The notes beneath the pieces are model-generated. The model did not search any database. It was not told the origin of the DNA and saw only the letters and a program-made list of their open reading frames with translations. A stretch of DNA of 64,000 nt from Thelephora terrestris (Eukaryota; Basidiomycota; Agaricomycetes; Thelephorales; Thelephoraceae). The position numbers and the translations under genes were made by a program. Each line of letters starts with the position of its first letter. Positions within the stretch are counted from its first letter, which is position 1. Location of the stretch: positions 2,165,001 through 2,229,000 of the forward strand of contig WIUZ02000006.1 of the NCBI GenBank assembly GCA_015956445.1. The letters are read 5' to 3'. This document shows, in pieces, positions 20,001 to 31,957 of the stretch.

Positions 20001-21812
20001 CCACCAATGTCAATTGCACGCGAGCTGTACAAACGATATGCTTGTCCCTCAGCGAGGGTTGTGCGAGGGTTGCCAACCTCGTGGGACCCGGTTCTTGCAA
20101 CCTTTTATCATGAAGATCTTGAGGGGGCAGTTGCATGGTCTCCGTGCAGCAGGTTCGTCGCCGTCAGCAGACTCGCAACGATAGAAATCCTTGATGCGAA
20201 AACTCTGGAGCGACTCAACACCATCGAGTCCTATCGAGGTTTACAACATACGCAGCTCAGTTTCTCCCCAGATGGTCACACTTTAACCAAATTCGATGGA
20301 TTCGAACTCACCCGCTGGGATCTCCAGACAGGTAGTCCAGTGGGTACTGTCTCCCTTGCTCAAGGTTTAGAAGTGGCCTTTTCGACGTCCTTCCTATTTA
20401 CGTATTCTACGGACGGAAAGATGCTCGCAATTACAAATACTGCATCCCATGAACCCGGCCTCATTGCCACCTACGATCTCCTCTCCGGGGCTCGCACATC
20501 TTCTTATCGCGCGCCGCAAGGTCGCATTATAAGCCCGCTTTGGACCTATGGTGAATGTCTTCGGTTTGTCACTGTGACACCAGGGTTTTTCACCATATGG
20601 GAAGCGGCATTCACCTCGGTGCACACACCAGCGATGATCGAGTGTTTCCATACACCGGACGAGGCCGCTAACATGGAGTGTGGGAAAACTTTGTTTCTCC
20701 CCGCTCTCTCCCAACTCGCCTTCACCATCCAAGCTACGATCTTCGTCTGGGACGCCCGGAGTTCTAGGTTCTCTCTGAAATATGAAGCTATCTCAACCTC
20801 GCATCCTACCGAGTTCTACGGAATGTCGTTCTCTACCGATGGTCGCTTCTTTTCATACGGGGCTGGTGGTGGAGAAATCCACGTGTGGAAGAGGACCTCC
20901 GGCAGGTACTTCCTTCATCAAAGGCTTGCACTCCCTAGAACGGTACAACCGCTTCTATCCCCAAACGGTGAATCGAACATTGCCCCCGGCTGCCCAACAA
21001 TCCATCTATGGCACACGAGAGACCAAATTCTTCCTACCCCCGGTGCTCCAGTTCGCGGGAGCGGAGATGATTTGATTCTAGAGTTTTCCCCGAATCAAAT
21101 ATTGGCAGCAGCCACACGCTTTAAAGGAAACACGGTCACAGTTGTCGACCTCCAGTCCGGTGATCTACGGTTGACCATTGACACGGGTATGCGGGTGCGG
21201 TGCCTGAGGGTGGCAGGGAGCACTATTGCCGTTGGCGGTGAGGGGAGGATTGTCACTTGGAACCTGCCTGCGGACAACTCCGTCGACGCCAGGGCGAGTG
21301 TTGATGACAGCGCTCATACCACGACGCTCCGGGGTTTAGATCAGGGTGATGAAGCATCGATATCCCCTGACCTTAGTCGCCTTGCCACCATGGAGTTCAC
21401 GGGCTTATCCGGACGTGTGCTGATTCACAACGTGTCCACCGGGAGTCGGCTCACAGGTACCACTATTTCCCAGAGACCAAGCCGGGTCGCTCTGGATGAA
21501 CACGAGGTCTGGTGCATCTACGCAGGTAATTCTGGGTGGGGGTGGAAAATCCTTGAGGACAGCGAGACCGGAGACATCCGGCTAGAGTCCCTAGGGACAA
21601 CTGAGTGCCCACACAGAGTGTTACTATACCAGTCTCTCTGTGGCTACAAAGTAACTCAAGATGGGTGGGTATTGAGCCCTATCCAGAAACGGCTTCTGTG
21701 GTTGCCACATCATTGGAGGACAGATGATCGGTTCAGGGTATGGAGCGGACGATTCTTTGGGATCGTGCATCGCGGGCTTCCAGATGTTGTCATACTGGAG
21801 TTTTTCGAGTGA
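17075..21812 (+). CDS. NACHT-WD40 (NLR-like) protein, copy 2, apparently complete
   Basis: Paralog of copy 1, facing away from it. Exons I can place: 17075-17195, 17270-17401, about 17471-17705, 17761-17882, 17932-18070, 18118-18162, about 18282-19834 and 19890-21812. The joins between exons 2 and 3 and around 18163-18290 are not settled. The N-terminal part (about 200 aa, including SGFGLLKSLLKAIS) has no recognised domain. The NACHT domain has an intact P-loop NGLAGTGKST and Walker B VIVIDALDECKD, then GRPELHIREGF. The C-terminal 640 residues form WD40-like repeats (AVAWSPCSRFVAVS, SFSPDGHTLT, WDLQTGSPVG). Known for the family: NTPase-driven oligomerisation after ligand sensing by the repeats, as in fungal heterokaryon incompatibility proteins. 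What this one senses is unknown. Confidence 0.8.
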
Positions 21813-23619
21813 TCCAAGGGGCCAGGTTCTCCTTCCCTTCCCACCACGTTTATTTGCTTCCGATTCTCCACGACACTTTTCCTGATTAAGGCTTCTCACG
21901 ACAATGATGTATTCCTTCACGATCTCCACTTGTACTAAGTCCAAGTGTCAACAAATCCTGCTTGCTATACATACAAATACCTATCTGTACAATATGAGCC
22001 TTGCCTCGAAGTACAACGGCTACTCAGTTCGATACAGAACAAGATCAACAGTTTCTCACGTTGAATGGAAGTGAAATTTGAGGCTCAAGTGAGAGTTTTT
22101 CTTTCTGTTCCAACGAGTGGTAGAAGCCGCAAACAAAAACACGCAGCGTAGTGCTGCAGCCGCTAGGACTAGAAGGAGAGAGGCACGACCGAGGGCGACC
22201 CAGTCCCATTACAACAGCGCGGAACCCACCAATGATCGCTGAGGACCTGCTCTCTCCATCCTCTACTTTTATCACGAGCTCTTCGTGGGACATCGCCTTC
22301 AGAAGAAGTAGCAAAACACGACAATAGAACAGAAAAACGTCTGTTCGAGTTGGTCATAGATTACTCGCGTTGGCAATGATACTACTTCCCAGATCTCAGG
22401 GACCTTGAGGATAAGTACGAATGAACTTGGGCTTGACCTCATTTATCGATTGCTGTCCCGGGTTCTGGCCGATGTGTCGTCCGAGTAAACGCTGCGAAGA
22501 ACCGACCCGCTGCTATGCCGGCTACAGATTAAATCAACAACGATAACAGTCTCACAAACAGATGAGAAGCCACCTTTAACGTAGCGCGTCATATCGCCGG
22601 CAGCGAGCAACCCTCTGGCTGCATTCGGGCCACCCGTAATGTAGTGTCGTTGATTAAGCCCCGGCTCTGCTGGACACGTGCGAGGGAGCCTCGGAGACAC
22701 TCAGCACCTTGTCGAGGAATGGGTCACGGGGCCGGGGGTCGCTCCTTTCCGTTTGGCTCGACCGTAATGAGACCTTAGCCTTGATTTCCCTTGTCCTGCC
22801 GCAGGGGCCTTTCTGACTCGACCGTTTTTTGATGTTGACCAAGAACAGGAGGATTGGTTAGGCCTTTATCGTAGGGGGTCGATGCGAGGACTTGAGACGC
22901 CTGGTGTAGCGCTTCGGATGAGAAGAGGTCGATCCACGATGCACCTGGGCCAAAAACGCCAGACAGGCCTTAATGTACTTCAACGAGAACATTTTGCACA
23001 TGCGTCCGTAGGGCGGGCGGAGTAAGCCAGGAAAGCTCGCCGCACTCAAGTGGAACCTCCTATTCAAGCGCAGAGGACCAAAGATGATGAATAGGGCGCG
23101 TTTCCTGTCCAGAGAACGCGTGAGGATACGGACAAACGCGGAGAGAGGAGAAACTCTCCATCTCGCATCCGCCTGCGTCAAATTCGATATCTGAGCCACC
23201 ACAAACGGCTGAAGTATAATTAAATCTTACCCAACTGCAAGACTTTCACCCAACTTTGGAACAGCGACAAGATCGAGCTTGACCGTGTGGTGACAAGGAT
23301 CCTGCAAGGATCGTTCATATCTGCGATGGTTTTCGGCAAGCTGACGCGAGCGAAGAATTCCTAGTTTCGGGGCGCCAAGTGAGCTTACCCCTTTCGAACG
23401 GTCGCTCAACGCACCGACGAAGCTGTCCTGGGGATCTCATGAAGGCCAGATCCATCTGTGGATGGTGACGCGCCCGCTCACATGAGAGGGCTCTCGCGGA
23501 GGCCAGAAGGCTTACGTAATATGGACATCTCCCTTGCTCAACGGGGTCAAATCTCTGCCGAACCTTGCAACATGTAACGCTTTCCGTAGCACGTTGGCGT
23601 CTCTACTCACGGAAGCCTT
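21813..23619. other. Gene-poor spacer after NLR copy 2
   Basis: Several medium frames on the minus strand (for example 22858-23202 and 23227-23409) have no recognisable domain and no clean splice joins. One short stretch near 22475-22515 resembles 16872-16910. I see no supportable gene. Confidence 0.35.
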
Positions 23620-24993
23620 TGTAGATGCAACAGGGAGCTTGCAAAATACGCCTGTCCGAGCTGTAATATTCCCTATTGCTCCCTGACATGTTTTCGGTCA
23701 GAGGTGAGTTTGTTGTCCTGGTGTCGAACACTGCTTGTCATCGCGTTTGCCTTTACAGAAACACGACCAATGCTCGGAAAGGTTTTATCGTGACCAAGTT
23801 CAGTCAGACATCAAGACCACTTCAGCGAGTGCTGAAGAACGGCTCAAGATGATGGAGCTGCTCGAGCGGTTCGAGGAGTCAAATGAGGAAGAAACGGCTT
23901 TGGAAGACGACATGGAGGAGGAAGATCCATTGGCTCAGAGCCTGAAAGGCGTTGACCTAGGTATAAAACCACATCCTCGACCTATTTCCCCTACTCATCT
24001 TCCGGCGTCAGACTCGGTGTCTCCGGATGACTTGTGGAATATGTTACCGGAAGAAAAGCGGGCAAAATTCATCAAGGCGATGGAAGACCCGTCAAGCGAG
24101 CTGACGCAGCAACTACTCGCTGATAAAGGGCTGCTTCACAATCGGTTTATGCCGTGGTGGGAGAGCGGCGGGGACGCTATGGCCAAACGCCCTGCAGCGA
24201 TGAACATTCCCCATGCTATGGTGGGAAGGATGCCAAAAGAAGGACCGTCGTTAGTTTATAACGTCTGCGCCGTCTGGTGAGGTCCTCTCGCCTGCTTCGG
24301 TGAATCTCAATGTGACTGATCACCCATCGAGTGTCGCGTATGCTTACGTCTGCAGACACTTCCAGGTCTCTCCCCTGTCCGATGCGTCCAAAGAAGAGGC
24401 AGAGGAGATGAAAGGCGTCTTATCAAACGTAGCTCATTTCATCACAGACCGCAAGTCAACGGTGGTCTACACTAGCTTGTCGGCAGTAGTAACCGACATT
24501 CACTCTCGCCTGGGAGAAGTGAGTAACCCGATAGGATCTCCCCCGTCGCCTATTGAATCACCTGTAGAATCAGGTGTCGTCTAACGCATTCTCGCTCATA
24601 CTTCAAGACGCTAGTAAAATTTTGCGACCACGAGCGGTGACTGAGGTTATGACGGTGACGGAGCCAGACGAATCAGGAAACATCGTCCCGGATTCCCATC
24701 CAAACGAAGCTGTCATTCTTGCGCTTTCTGATCTGGCTAGGCTGTATGGTCACGGCGATTCTGATTCTGAACGGCTGGCGCAGAAGAGGGGAGATATGGC
24801 AACCGACCGGAAGCTTTGGTTTTATGCAGCGCGCGTGTTGTGCATGCCCACGATGACTTTGAGGGTGCTCGCAGACGAGGTGTTTGCCGAGTCAAAGTTA
24901 ATCGTTTCGGAACCTTGTGGGAGTGGACAGTCTGAGGGCTCGTTTAGCGTTAGTGTGCGTAGTCAGTCTAGAGCTGTAATCGAAGAGTTGTGA
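23620..24993 (+). CDS. HIT-type zinc finger protein, ZNHIT2-like (5' end not resolved)
   Basis: Exons 23620-23703, 23759-24276, 24332-24518 and 24574-24993 join in frame. The first shows a zf-HIT finger: CRCNRELAKYACPSC, then NIPYCSLTCF, continuing over the intron into KHDQCSERFYRDQV. The FYRDQV phrase after the finger is typical of ZNHIT2. An acidic helix follows (ETALEDDMEEEDPLAQ), then a conserved C-terminal region (LWNMLPEEKRAKFIKAMEDP, MPWWE). In animals ZNHIT2 works with the R2TP chaperone complex and U5 snRNP assembly; a similar role here is inference. The start codon lies in a further small upstream exon that I could not fix: the finger frame meets a stop shortly upstream. The residue before the finger's first cysteine is therefore uncertain. 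Confidence 0.75.
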
Positions 24994-25179
24994 ATGGACA
25001 GAGATCACCCGGTCCGGATCGTTGGGACGGGGACCCTCGCGGTCATGGATCCAGGTCAGTGGTTCATGGCATCATGCCCACCTCCACGGTCGCATACCCG
25101 TTCCTGGCCTATCCAGCTTAAAATGCCCCCGTCCTTCCCTTGAACCACCTCTTCCTCACCCTCCCACCTTCTCAAGAAA

Positions 25180-26487
25180 ATGCTCCAAAACCGACAAGAT
25201 TCAGGTTGCGGCGGCGGGGGCGGTGCCAATTCCCACTTCCACCTCAGGATCGGTTCCATCTTTATCATCCTCGTCGGTGCGACCAGCGGTGCCCTCTTCC
25301 CCGTGCTCGCCAAGAGGAGCAAGCAAATCAATCTCCCTCCATATTTCTTCGAGTGCGTCTACCGCTCTCTCTCCCTTGTCCGTCCTTACAAACTAATCGC
25401 ATCCAGGTTCGCAAAGTACTTCGGATCTGGTGTTATCGTATGTCGAATCTCTCCTGCTCAGAAACGTGTCCTGACTCTATATCAGTTTGCCACCGGCTTC
25501 ATCCATCTACTTTCACCAGCTCTCGACGCCCTCGGCTCACCATGTCTGTCTGATGCATGGACGGCATATGTAAGCGGCCTCTGGTGCATGTGACAATTTG
25601 CTCACGAGGAACCTTTCCAGCCTTATGCTCTCGCATTAGCCATGCTCAGCCTTTTCTCCTTGTTCGTCGTCGAGCTCGTCGCCTTTCGATGGGGTACAGC
25701 GCGTTTAGCCCGTCTCGGCATCCCGCGAGGTTCGTACTCGGGGCTCGATCGTACTGTATATACCTGGCTCACTCAATTACCCTCGCAGAGTGTGACACTA
25801 CCAGCGGTCACCACCACGTTCACCACGAGAAAGGGGATGAGGAGGCTGCCTCTACCTCCAGCTCCGGACCTGACTCTGCCTTGGCTCAGATCATCAGCAT
25901 CGCGATCTTGGAATTCGGCGTCGTTCTCCATTCCGTTCTCGTTGGCTTGACCTTGGCTGTGAACGAGAACTTTATTATCTTGTTCGTGGTGCTCATCTTT
26001 CACCGTCAGTCGGCATCACCTGTCTACTTCCGTCTTCGTTTTTAACTGAACCTTGCAGAAACCTTTGAGGGCCTCGGTATCGGCTCTCGTCTCGCCTTCC
26101 TCGAGGTTGACAAAAAACACAACTGGGTCCCAATCGCCGCCGCTTTACTGTACGGCCTGACAACCCCGATTGGTATCGCGGCGGGTTTGGGTGTCAGGTC
26201 GACTTATAACCCCGGGACTGCCACTGCCTCGATCGTCAGTGGCACCATGGACTCCATCAGTGCTGGTATATTAATCTACACCAGTCTCGTTGAGGTACGC
26301 GTCTCCCACTCGAAAATCTATGTCGAGCTTTTACTGATCTGTTTCTGACTCTTCTTCACAGCTGATGGCACACGACTTCTTATTCAACAAGGAGATGCTG
26401 GCCGCCTCCAACGGGAGACTCGTCTTTGCTCTAGGTTCGATGATGCTCGGTGCAGCGTTGATGGCCTTGCTCGGTAAATGGGCCTAA
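25180..26487 (+). CDS. ZIP-family zinc/iron transporter (ZRT1/ZRT2 type)
   Basis: Plasma-membrane type divalent metal importer. Seven exons with short introns join in frame from ATG 25180 to stop 26485-26487. N-terminal helix RIGSIFIILVGATSGALFPV is TM1. FATGFIHLLSPALDAL is the TM2 region with its metal-site histidine. A variable cytoplasmic loop between TM3 and TM4 holds GHHHVHHE, a histidine cluster formed partly across a splice site. TM4 has the family signature HSVLVGLTLAV, and TM5 has HQTFEGLGIGSR (the HQ also formed by splicing). C-terminal TMs are GTMDSISAGILIYTSLVE and the final ALGSMMLGAALMALLGKWA. These are all expected ZIP parts, and the length is normal. A zinc substrate is most likely; iron cannot be excluded. 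Confidence 0.88.
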
Positions 26488-27488
26488 GCCTACCGTTATT
26501 TTTTTTTGTTCGTCATGTGATGCAATGCGGTATGTGTTTGAATGATGTTTCTCCAGTAATCATTGTATACTACACTACATTTTCGTTCCCTGTTTCGCAC
26601 CCTGCATTCACGATGTCGCCATTCGTAAATTACACCCGCCCATTCACCATCCTGTCCGTTCGTCGTTATCGCACGCGGTTTTATTGGATCTTTAAAGGTT
26701 TAACCTGTCAAATACATTTTTACGTTCTTCGCCAGCCGCGATTCAACCAGGGGGAGAGCGGGGTACGTCACGAAAGTGCTCGGGTATTCCTATCCAATTC
26801 CAGGAAATCAAGCCTTCTTCCACGCGTTTCCTCGTCCGAGGCCGGTAATTTAATAGAGCCTCCCCCACGCTTCCACGCATTCCGATGGAGGGTGAAGCTT
26901 GTCCGCGCTTGTATCTTCTATAACAAACCAACGAACCTGGAGGTGGTTGGGCAACTTACGCCTCGTTAATTCAACCGCCTCAGACACGAGGCTTCGGTGA
27001 AACGACGTGTTTTTGAGTGTGATCTCGATAGTGATCCCTTGATATGATTTTCTCACAGCGAATACGACAGCGGTGACTTTCGCTCGCTGAGTCGAAAGCT
27101 GGACACAGGATAGGTCTGCATGTACAGTTCGGTATACGCATATCACTGGAATAATCCCTTCGTCAGCAGCGAGTCATCGAATCATGTTCCCAAGCATAAT
27201 GGGATGAATCCCAGTAAGAATTTTATCTGCTCGGATGGGGCGCGTGGGGGTGACTTTGACCCGCTCCACCTAGATGATGTCGGGGACGGTGTCAAAGACG
27301 GGGTCCCTTCAACTTCCACAGAGTTCTGTTTGAGTCGTCATATTATCATTATATATGGCCAATTGGTGTCCCGGCAACGGCCGGAGGATCCTATTAGCGT
27401 GGTCGTGTAGGGTCGTGTTGGCGTGCTCGTTTCCGTAATTGTTACCGTTACCGTTCATCCAGGCTCTCTGAAAGATGAGACTTAAGTG
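26488..27488. other. Intergenic, no gene seen
   Basis: 3' side of the ZIP gene. Frames at 26478-26969 and 27120-27410 have no domain and unnatural composition. Nothing further is supportable. Confidence 0.3.
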
Positions 27489-28600
27489 TCAAGAAGGTGT
27501 CAAGAGAAGGTAAACAGAGGCACCATTACCCTTCTGGAGATGGTGGTGAGCGATATTTCGTGGTCTGCAGCAGCAGCGTTCACTTCCGCGTGGGCTCTTT
27601 ACTGCGAAAGTTGTGTAGCAACAAACTGAGGCGTTGAGCACCAAGGGGGGATGCACGTGGCAATTATATGAGCAGAAGCGGTGTGAGCAGACTGTGGTTC
27701 TGCGCAGCCGTGCCAGCAAGGTGGGCAGAAAGGTGAAACCCTCCGAGCATCTCGAGCATAACACGCCAGCAGGCTTGATGGGAGTTGGACAGAGGATTGT
27801 AAATAGAGAATCATACACAGGCGGGGCAGTTGATGGGAAGAAAGTAACCGCATGATAACTTACCATGTTCCCGCCTTTCCCACCAGTGATGCTGCGGGTG
27901 GGACGTAAGCGGAGGCAGTAAACAAGGATTCGGGGTGGCAAGGAAAGCCTTGGTTGTGAAACATTGTTGTTGATATAGATAGCTTGAGTCTCAATCGTCA
28001 GCGTGGGGCCATCGAGGACGACTTTTGGCGATAGCGTGAATTCCCTTGAGGACGGACGTACTAGAACCAAGGCCGCTTCAAGTGTGAGTCATTGACGAGA
28101 ACCCCGGGCGGGCCTGGGATTGCAGTGATGATGGATGTCCTGTGGGAAAGGTTAGTGCCGACACCAAAATGAGTCAGCGTCAAAGATACTCAGGCTGATA
28201 ATAGCGCTGAGGTTTGCGTTGTTCAATGCATCGGGACTGACATTTCCCACAATGCGTGTGGTACAACCGGATATAATGATCCTCCGCCAATCGATCTGTA
28301 CTTTAAACTATCGGCTGAAACATCAGATCGCGGGAAAGCCAGAGATATATTCCCCATCGTTCCAAAGACACCAGTCCCGAGCGACGCGGCTGTGGCGTGT
28401 GCTACGGAAACGACAGTGCGCGGTCTGCCCCAGTGACTATTGCGGCGTAGGTGTTATACCCGCACACAAGCACTTCAGAACGCCCAAGACCCACGTTGCC
28501 CTGGATGATGCTGATGACAAACTTACCCATCATTGCTCCCGCCCGATATGTTGTGGGAAGGATCGGCCTACAGGTACGTTGATCACTGCACGGCCACATT
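27489..28600 (-). other. Possible unrecognised multi-exon gene, minus strand
   Basis: Pieces with protein-like wording lie in line on the minus strand: WRRIIISGCTTRIVGNVSPD, then ALNNANLSAIISLSIFDADS (around 28290-28170), IITAIPGPPGVLVNDSH (around 28120) and REFTLSPKVVLDGPTLTIET (around 28040). Their spacing would fit exons separated by short introns, and the small secreted peptide gene lies divergently upstream. I cannot join them with certainty or name a family. It may be a decayed gene. Confidence 0.25.
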
Positions 28601-28644
28601 GGTAGGTTTCACATAGCAATTCCTGTGAGATGGTGGTAACTTAC

Positions 28645-28650
28645 TATATA
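28645..28650 (+). promoter_or_regulatory. TATA box of the small secreted peptide gene
   Basis: TATATA followed by GGGG, 73 nt before the ATG at 28723. A pyrimidine-rich stretch (TTCTTTCCCCC) about 30 nt downstream of it is a plausible start of transcription. Confidence 0.5.
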
Positions 28651-28722
28651 GGGGCCAGGCTGAGGCACGAACTCCACGATTCTTTCCCCCTCTGTCTGCA
28701 CGCCAGCTTCCCTGCCGCTAAA

Positions 28723-28924
28723 ATGCGAGTTCCTTCACACCTTCTCGTCCTCTTTGCATTTTCGGCCATAATCAACGCCGCGTGCATTGTCAAGTCGGGA
28801 GGCAAGTACTCACCATCACCACGAAGTTGGAGAACTCACCGCAGTACCCCTCACAGGCATGAAGTTCCGGGAGGCCCCCAAGGAACCTCGGTCCCCTGAG
28901 CCCGTGTGCCCCGATGTGTATTGA
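28723..28924 (+). CDS. Candidate small secreted peptide (~52 aa), two exons
   Basis: Too short for routine gene finding. Exon 1 (28723-28801) encodes MRVPSHLLVLFAFSAIINAA, a textbook signal peptide: basic start, hydrophobic core and small residues before a probable cut at NAA|C. Exon 2 (28845-28924), joined by a 43-nt intron with a GCAAGT donor (GC-AG type), gives VPLTGMKFREAPKEPRSPEP and ends VCPDVY. The mature peptide would be about 31 residues with two cysteines, one at each end. A GT donor 4 nt further in (GTACTC) would instead give a tail NTPHRHEVPGGPQ... of similar length without the second cysteine. A TATA box lies 73 nt upstream. Family unknown; it could be an effector-like or signalling peptide, or a chance match. 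Confidence 0.5.
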
Positions 28925-30518
28925 CGCTGCTCGGGGAGCCACGAGGTCTGTGAGAGATTATTCGCGGTTACCTGTTTGTAACTGAAACAGCGTAGCACCT
29001 GGCCCCGTAGTTGATACCCGTGTATAATTAGGGCTCCAGCCCGTAAGTTATAACGCGGGGCCGTTGATGAACAGTGCCACCGAGCGATCAACCTGGGCTG
29101 AAGCGCTGAAGCGCCACAGTTCGCGTTCAGTGAAACCCGTAACGTGCAAAAGATTCAACGCTCGAACTTTTAAACTTGATGTGCGAAGATGTCGGGTTTC
29201 ATATTCTTCTTCGCGTCTCCATTGAATTCCCAAGGAACGCAATGGTACTACCACGTGCTTCTCAAGCACTGTCAATACATCGCTGCATCTCCCATGGTGA
29301 CTCTCTATTGGCTACAAATGTCCTGCTTGAACTCGAGCCTATGTGTTGTTGCTGGTAGAGCGTAGATCGCAGAGGATGGTCTGCTGGAGCATTCCCGGAG
29401 ATTTTTCTCCTCCCACCCAGAAACCCAGCCCGCCCGCGCAATGCGCACCTCAGATCTACGACTCCTTTTAACGAGACAGGTGCTATGGGCTTCTGGAGCC
29501 GTGCAGTCGTGACGGTCCAACTTCTCCAAGAACGTGGCGGTCGATCACATGATAAGGTTCAACCTGCACGTGATGAATCACGTACATTCAACCCCTTTGG
29601 TGGGCCCCACAGTAGGAAATAATCCACCAGGCCCCGTGCCCACAGATTGCGTTCAAGTTGCCCACAATTTGAGCACTCGCAACTTCGTCCCACTCGCGCA
29701 CATTTCAATCGGACTTGCTCGGTATCCACCATTGAAGTCGAACGTTGTGTCATGGCTTCACCTCACATTCATCCCGTCGCGCGAGCTTCAGGCTCTCGCC
29801 ATGCTCAGACGCAATCGACACGGACTACCGTGGGTCTCATGGTCTATGCCCCCTCTTCCCGCTCCAAAAAGTCTGGTTCGTGCAGACATTATACCTTGAG
29901 GCCGGTTCGCTTCGCCATCTTCACACACTCTACAGCATAACTCCTCACTGTGGAGCACGCGGGTGGGCGAGCTACCAGCACCAGGCTCTCAATCCAAACC
30001 CAATCCATACAATGGTCCAGCATCCCCTACTCCTTCTATCACCCCACCACTGTTTCCTGCGATATCTTTCTCTCCCTCCGATGCAGATCAGTTTATTTTT
30101 CCGTCGTTCAAAGGTTTGACCGATGCCAATGGAGAACGGAGTGCTTCCAGTTGCAGCAACAATCATTGATCTACGAAACCCCCTCCGATATCTGGGACAT
30201 GAATTAACCCACCCCAACCCGGATGTCAGACATACTGACACCGACCCTTCTTCGGTCTGGAGTTGCCTGGCGGATGTTACGCCATCATTCATGTCTAATG
30301 AAGTGGTAACGCCTCGCGTGAGTGAGTTCCCACCTTACCGAATTCAAAAGGTTATGATACGGGAACGCGTGAATTTGGAGGCAAAGGGATCATGATATTG
30401 GAGTTCACTTACCGTCGTTTGTCAAAAGTCCTTGCTTGGTAGTCGGGGGAATTCTTGGAGGTGCGCTTCGGCATCAAAGGGAGACGCCCACGCATCATTC
30501 TTCGCGAATCTTCACTCT
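28925..30518. other. Intergenic, no gene seen
   Basis: Several frames on both strands (29048-29275 minus; 29745-30207 plus) show no domain, no signal peptide and no clean splicing. Upstream of SFH5; possibly long promoter and 3' regions. Confidence 0.3.
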
Positions 30519-30524
30519 TATAAA
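30519..30524 (+). promoter_or_regulatory. TATA box of the SFH5 gene
   Basis: TATAAA followed by GC, 47 nt before the ATG at 30571, implying a very short 5' leader. Confidence 0.45.
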
Positions 30525-30570
30525 GCAAGTCACACGTGGGGGAACTGGAACCCTTCTGCTCTCCGCCACG

Positions 30571-31843
30571 ATGTCGACGCCAGCGGCCGATACTCCTGCT
30601 CCTGTTGAAGACTCCCCAGTGCTGGAGGTAAGACTACTTCCGTCTCTTTGCCTCCTTTGACGGACGCTTACTCCGTGATGGGAACGGGGAACTAGGTCGC
30701 GGAATCGGAACCCCAGAACCCTCTAACAAAGAAATTCACGGAGAAGGAGTGGGAGGCTCTTAGGGAGCTCCGCGTACGCTGCTTTTATCATTGTTCATGT
30801 CGTGATATTGATTCAGGGTCTCGACAAAGGCCAAACTGCCGTATATCTTTGAAACCTCGTTCCCGGACAAACAGGACAAACTCGACCCCGTCAATCTTTG
30901 GGGCATTCCCATCGATCCCTCAAATCCCGTGGGAGATGCTCGCGTCAGTGTGGTTCTCATAAAGTTCCTCAGGGCCAGGTGCTGTTTATTTTCCTCAGCT
31001 TCAGTCGCATTGGGTTCTTATCAGATAAGCTTGCAGAGATCTCAACGTCGAGAACGCGACCAACATGATGGTTTCAACGCTCAAGTGGCGTGAGGAGTTC
31101 AAGGTAGATGAGCTTGCTACCGATGACGCTCTCTGGGAAGCTTTCAGTTCCGTTGGTTGTGTCTTTGGAAAGGACAAAGAGGGGCGACCGATAACGTGGG
31201 TTCCTCTTATAAGCCGTTGTAGACTCAGGTCTGAGTGTTACCATGAAGCTATAACATCTATGGGGGCCAGAAAGACACCGCTGCCGTGTTTAACGACGTT
31301 CCTAAGTTCATCAGGTACTGCCCTTCGTCCTGGTCCCCTCTCTCGGCCCTCAATTGCATTCTCTAGGTGGCGCGTTCAGCTTATGGAACGCGGTATCGCT
31401 CTGATCGACTTCGTGAATGTCGACTCCATGGTCCAGGTTCACGGTAATCTCTATCGTCCCGTGTTCCTCTGTCGTCCCGCTCACGTCATGTCAATAGACC
31501 ATGAAGGCGTTGGCCTCAGAAGCCATACAGCCAACACCAAGGCGGCTGCTACCCAAGCTACCAAGATTTTCCAAGACTACTACCCGGAGTTTTTGGTGCG
31601 TGTTCTCGGCTATCCATACGCGCATCGACCCTCACCCCTTTGCAGTCCAAGAAGTTCTACATCAACGTCCCCGCATACATGACCTGGATATTCTGGCTGT
31701 TCAAACCATTGATCTCTGCCAACACCCTGGCAAAGCTAAATGTTGTCGGTGGTGGCACCAACACGATCGGAGCGGCTCTGCTTCCGGTTATCGACGCCAA
31801 GGAACTCCCAAAGAAATATGGAGGGGAGGCTGAGGATCTTTAA
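30571..31843 (+). CDS. SFH5: Phosphatidylinositol transfer protein SFH5 (CRAL-TRIO/Sec14 family)
   Basis: Moves phosphatidylinositol between membranes, acting at ER and plasma-membrane contacts in yeast. Seven exons join in frame from ATG 30571. The CRAL-TRIO N-terminal helices are in TKKFTEKEWEALRELRAKLP and LIKFLRARDLNVENATNMM. The lipid-binding CRAL-TRIO domain follows: GKDKEGRPITYNIYGGQKD, VFNDVPKFIRWRVQLMERGI, DFVNVDSMVQVHDHEGVG. It ends in FYINVPAYMTWIFWLFKPLI, where Sfh5 proteins keep the INVP motif, and a C-terminal KKYGGEAEDL. The YNIYGG and WIFWLFKP wording, the short acidic N-terminus and the length (about 330 aa) fit SFH5 rather than SEC14. The exon starting AKLP uses the acceptor at ACAAAG; an earlier AG would break the frame. 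It converges with the EXPERA gene, the stops being 114 bp apart. Confidence 0.85.
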
Positions 31844-31957
31844 TGCACCGTGGAGCGACATCCTTTTATAACGTCTATGCACGACTTCCCATTTGTAACA
31901 TTAGCAGTAGTATAGTACACGGCATCCCAACTCAAGTTCAAACTACTATCCACTTAA

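Noticed and set aside
22443-23409. Minus-strand frames between NLR copy 2 and the zinc finger gene
   Set aside because: No domain, and the only possible intron between two of them would be about 22 nt, too short.
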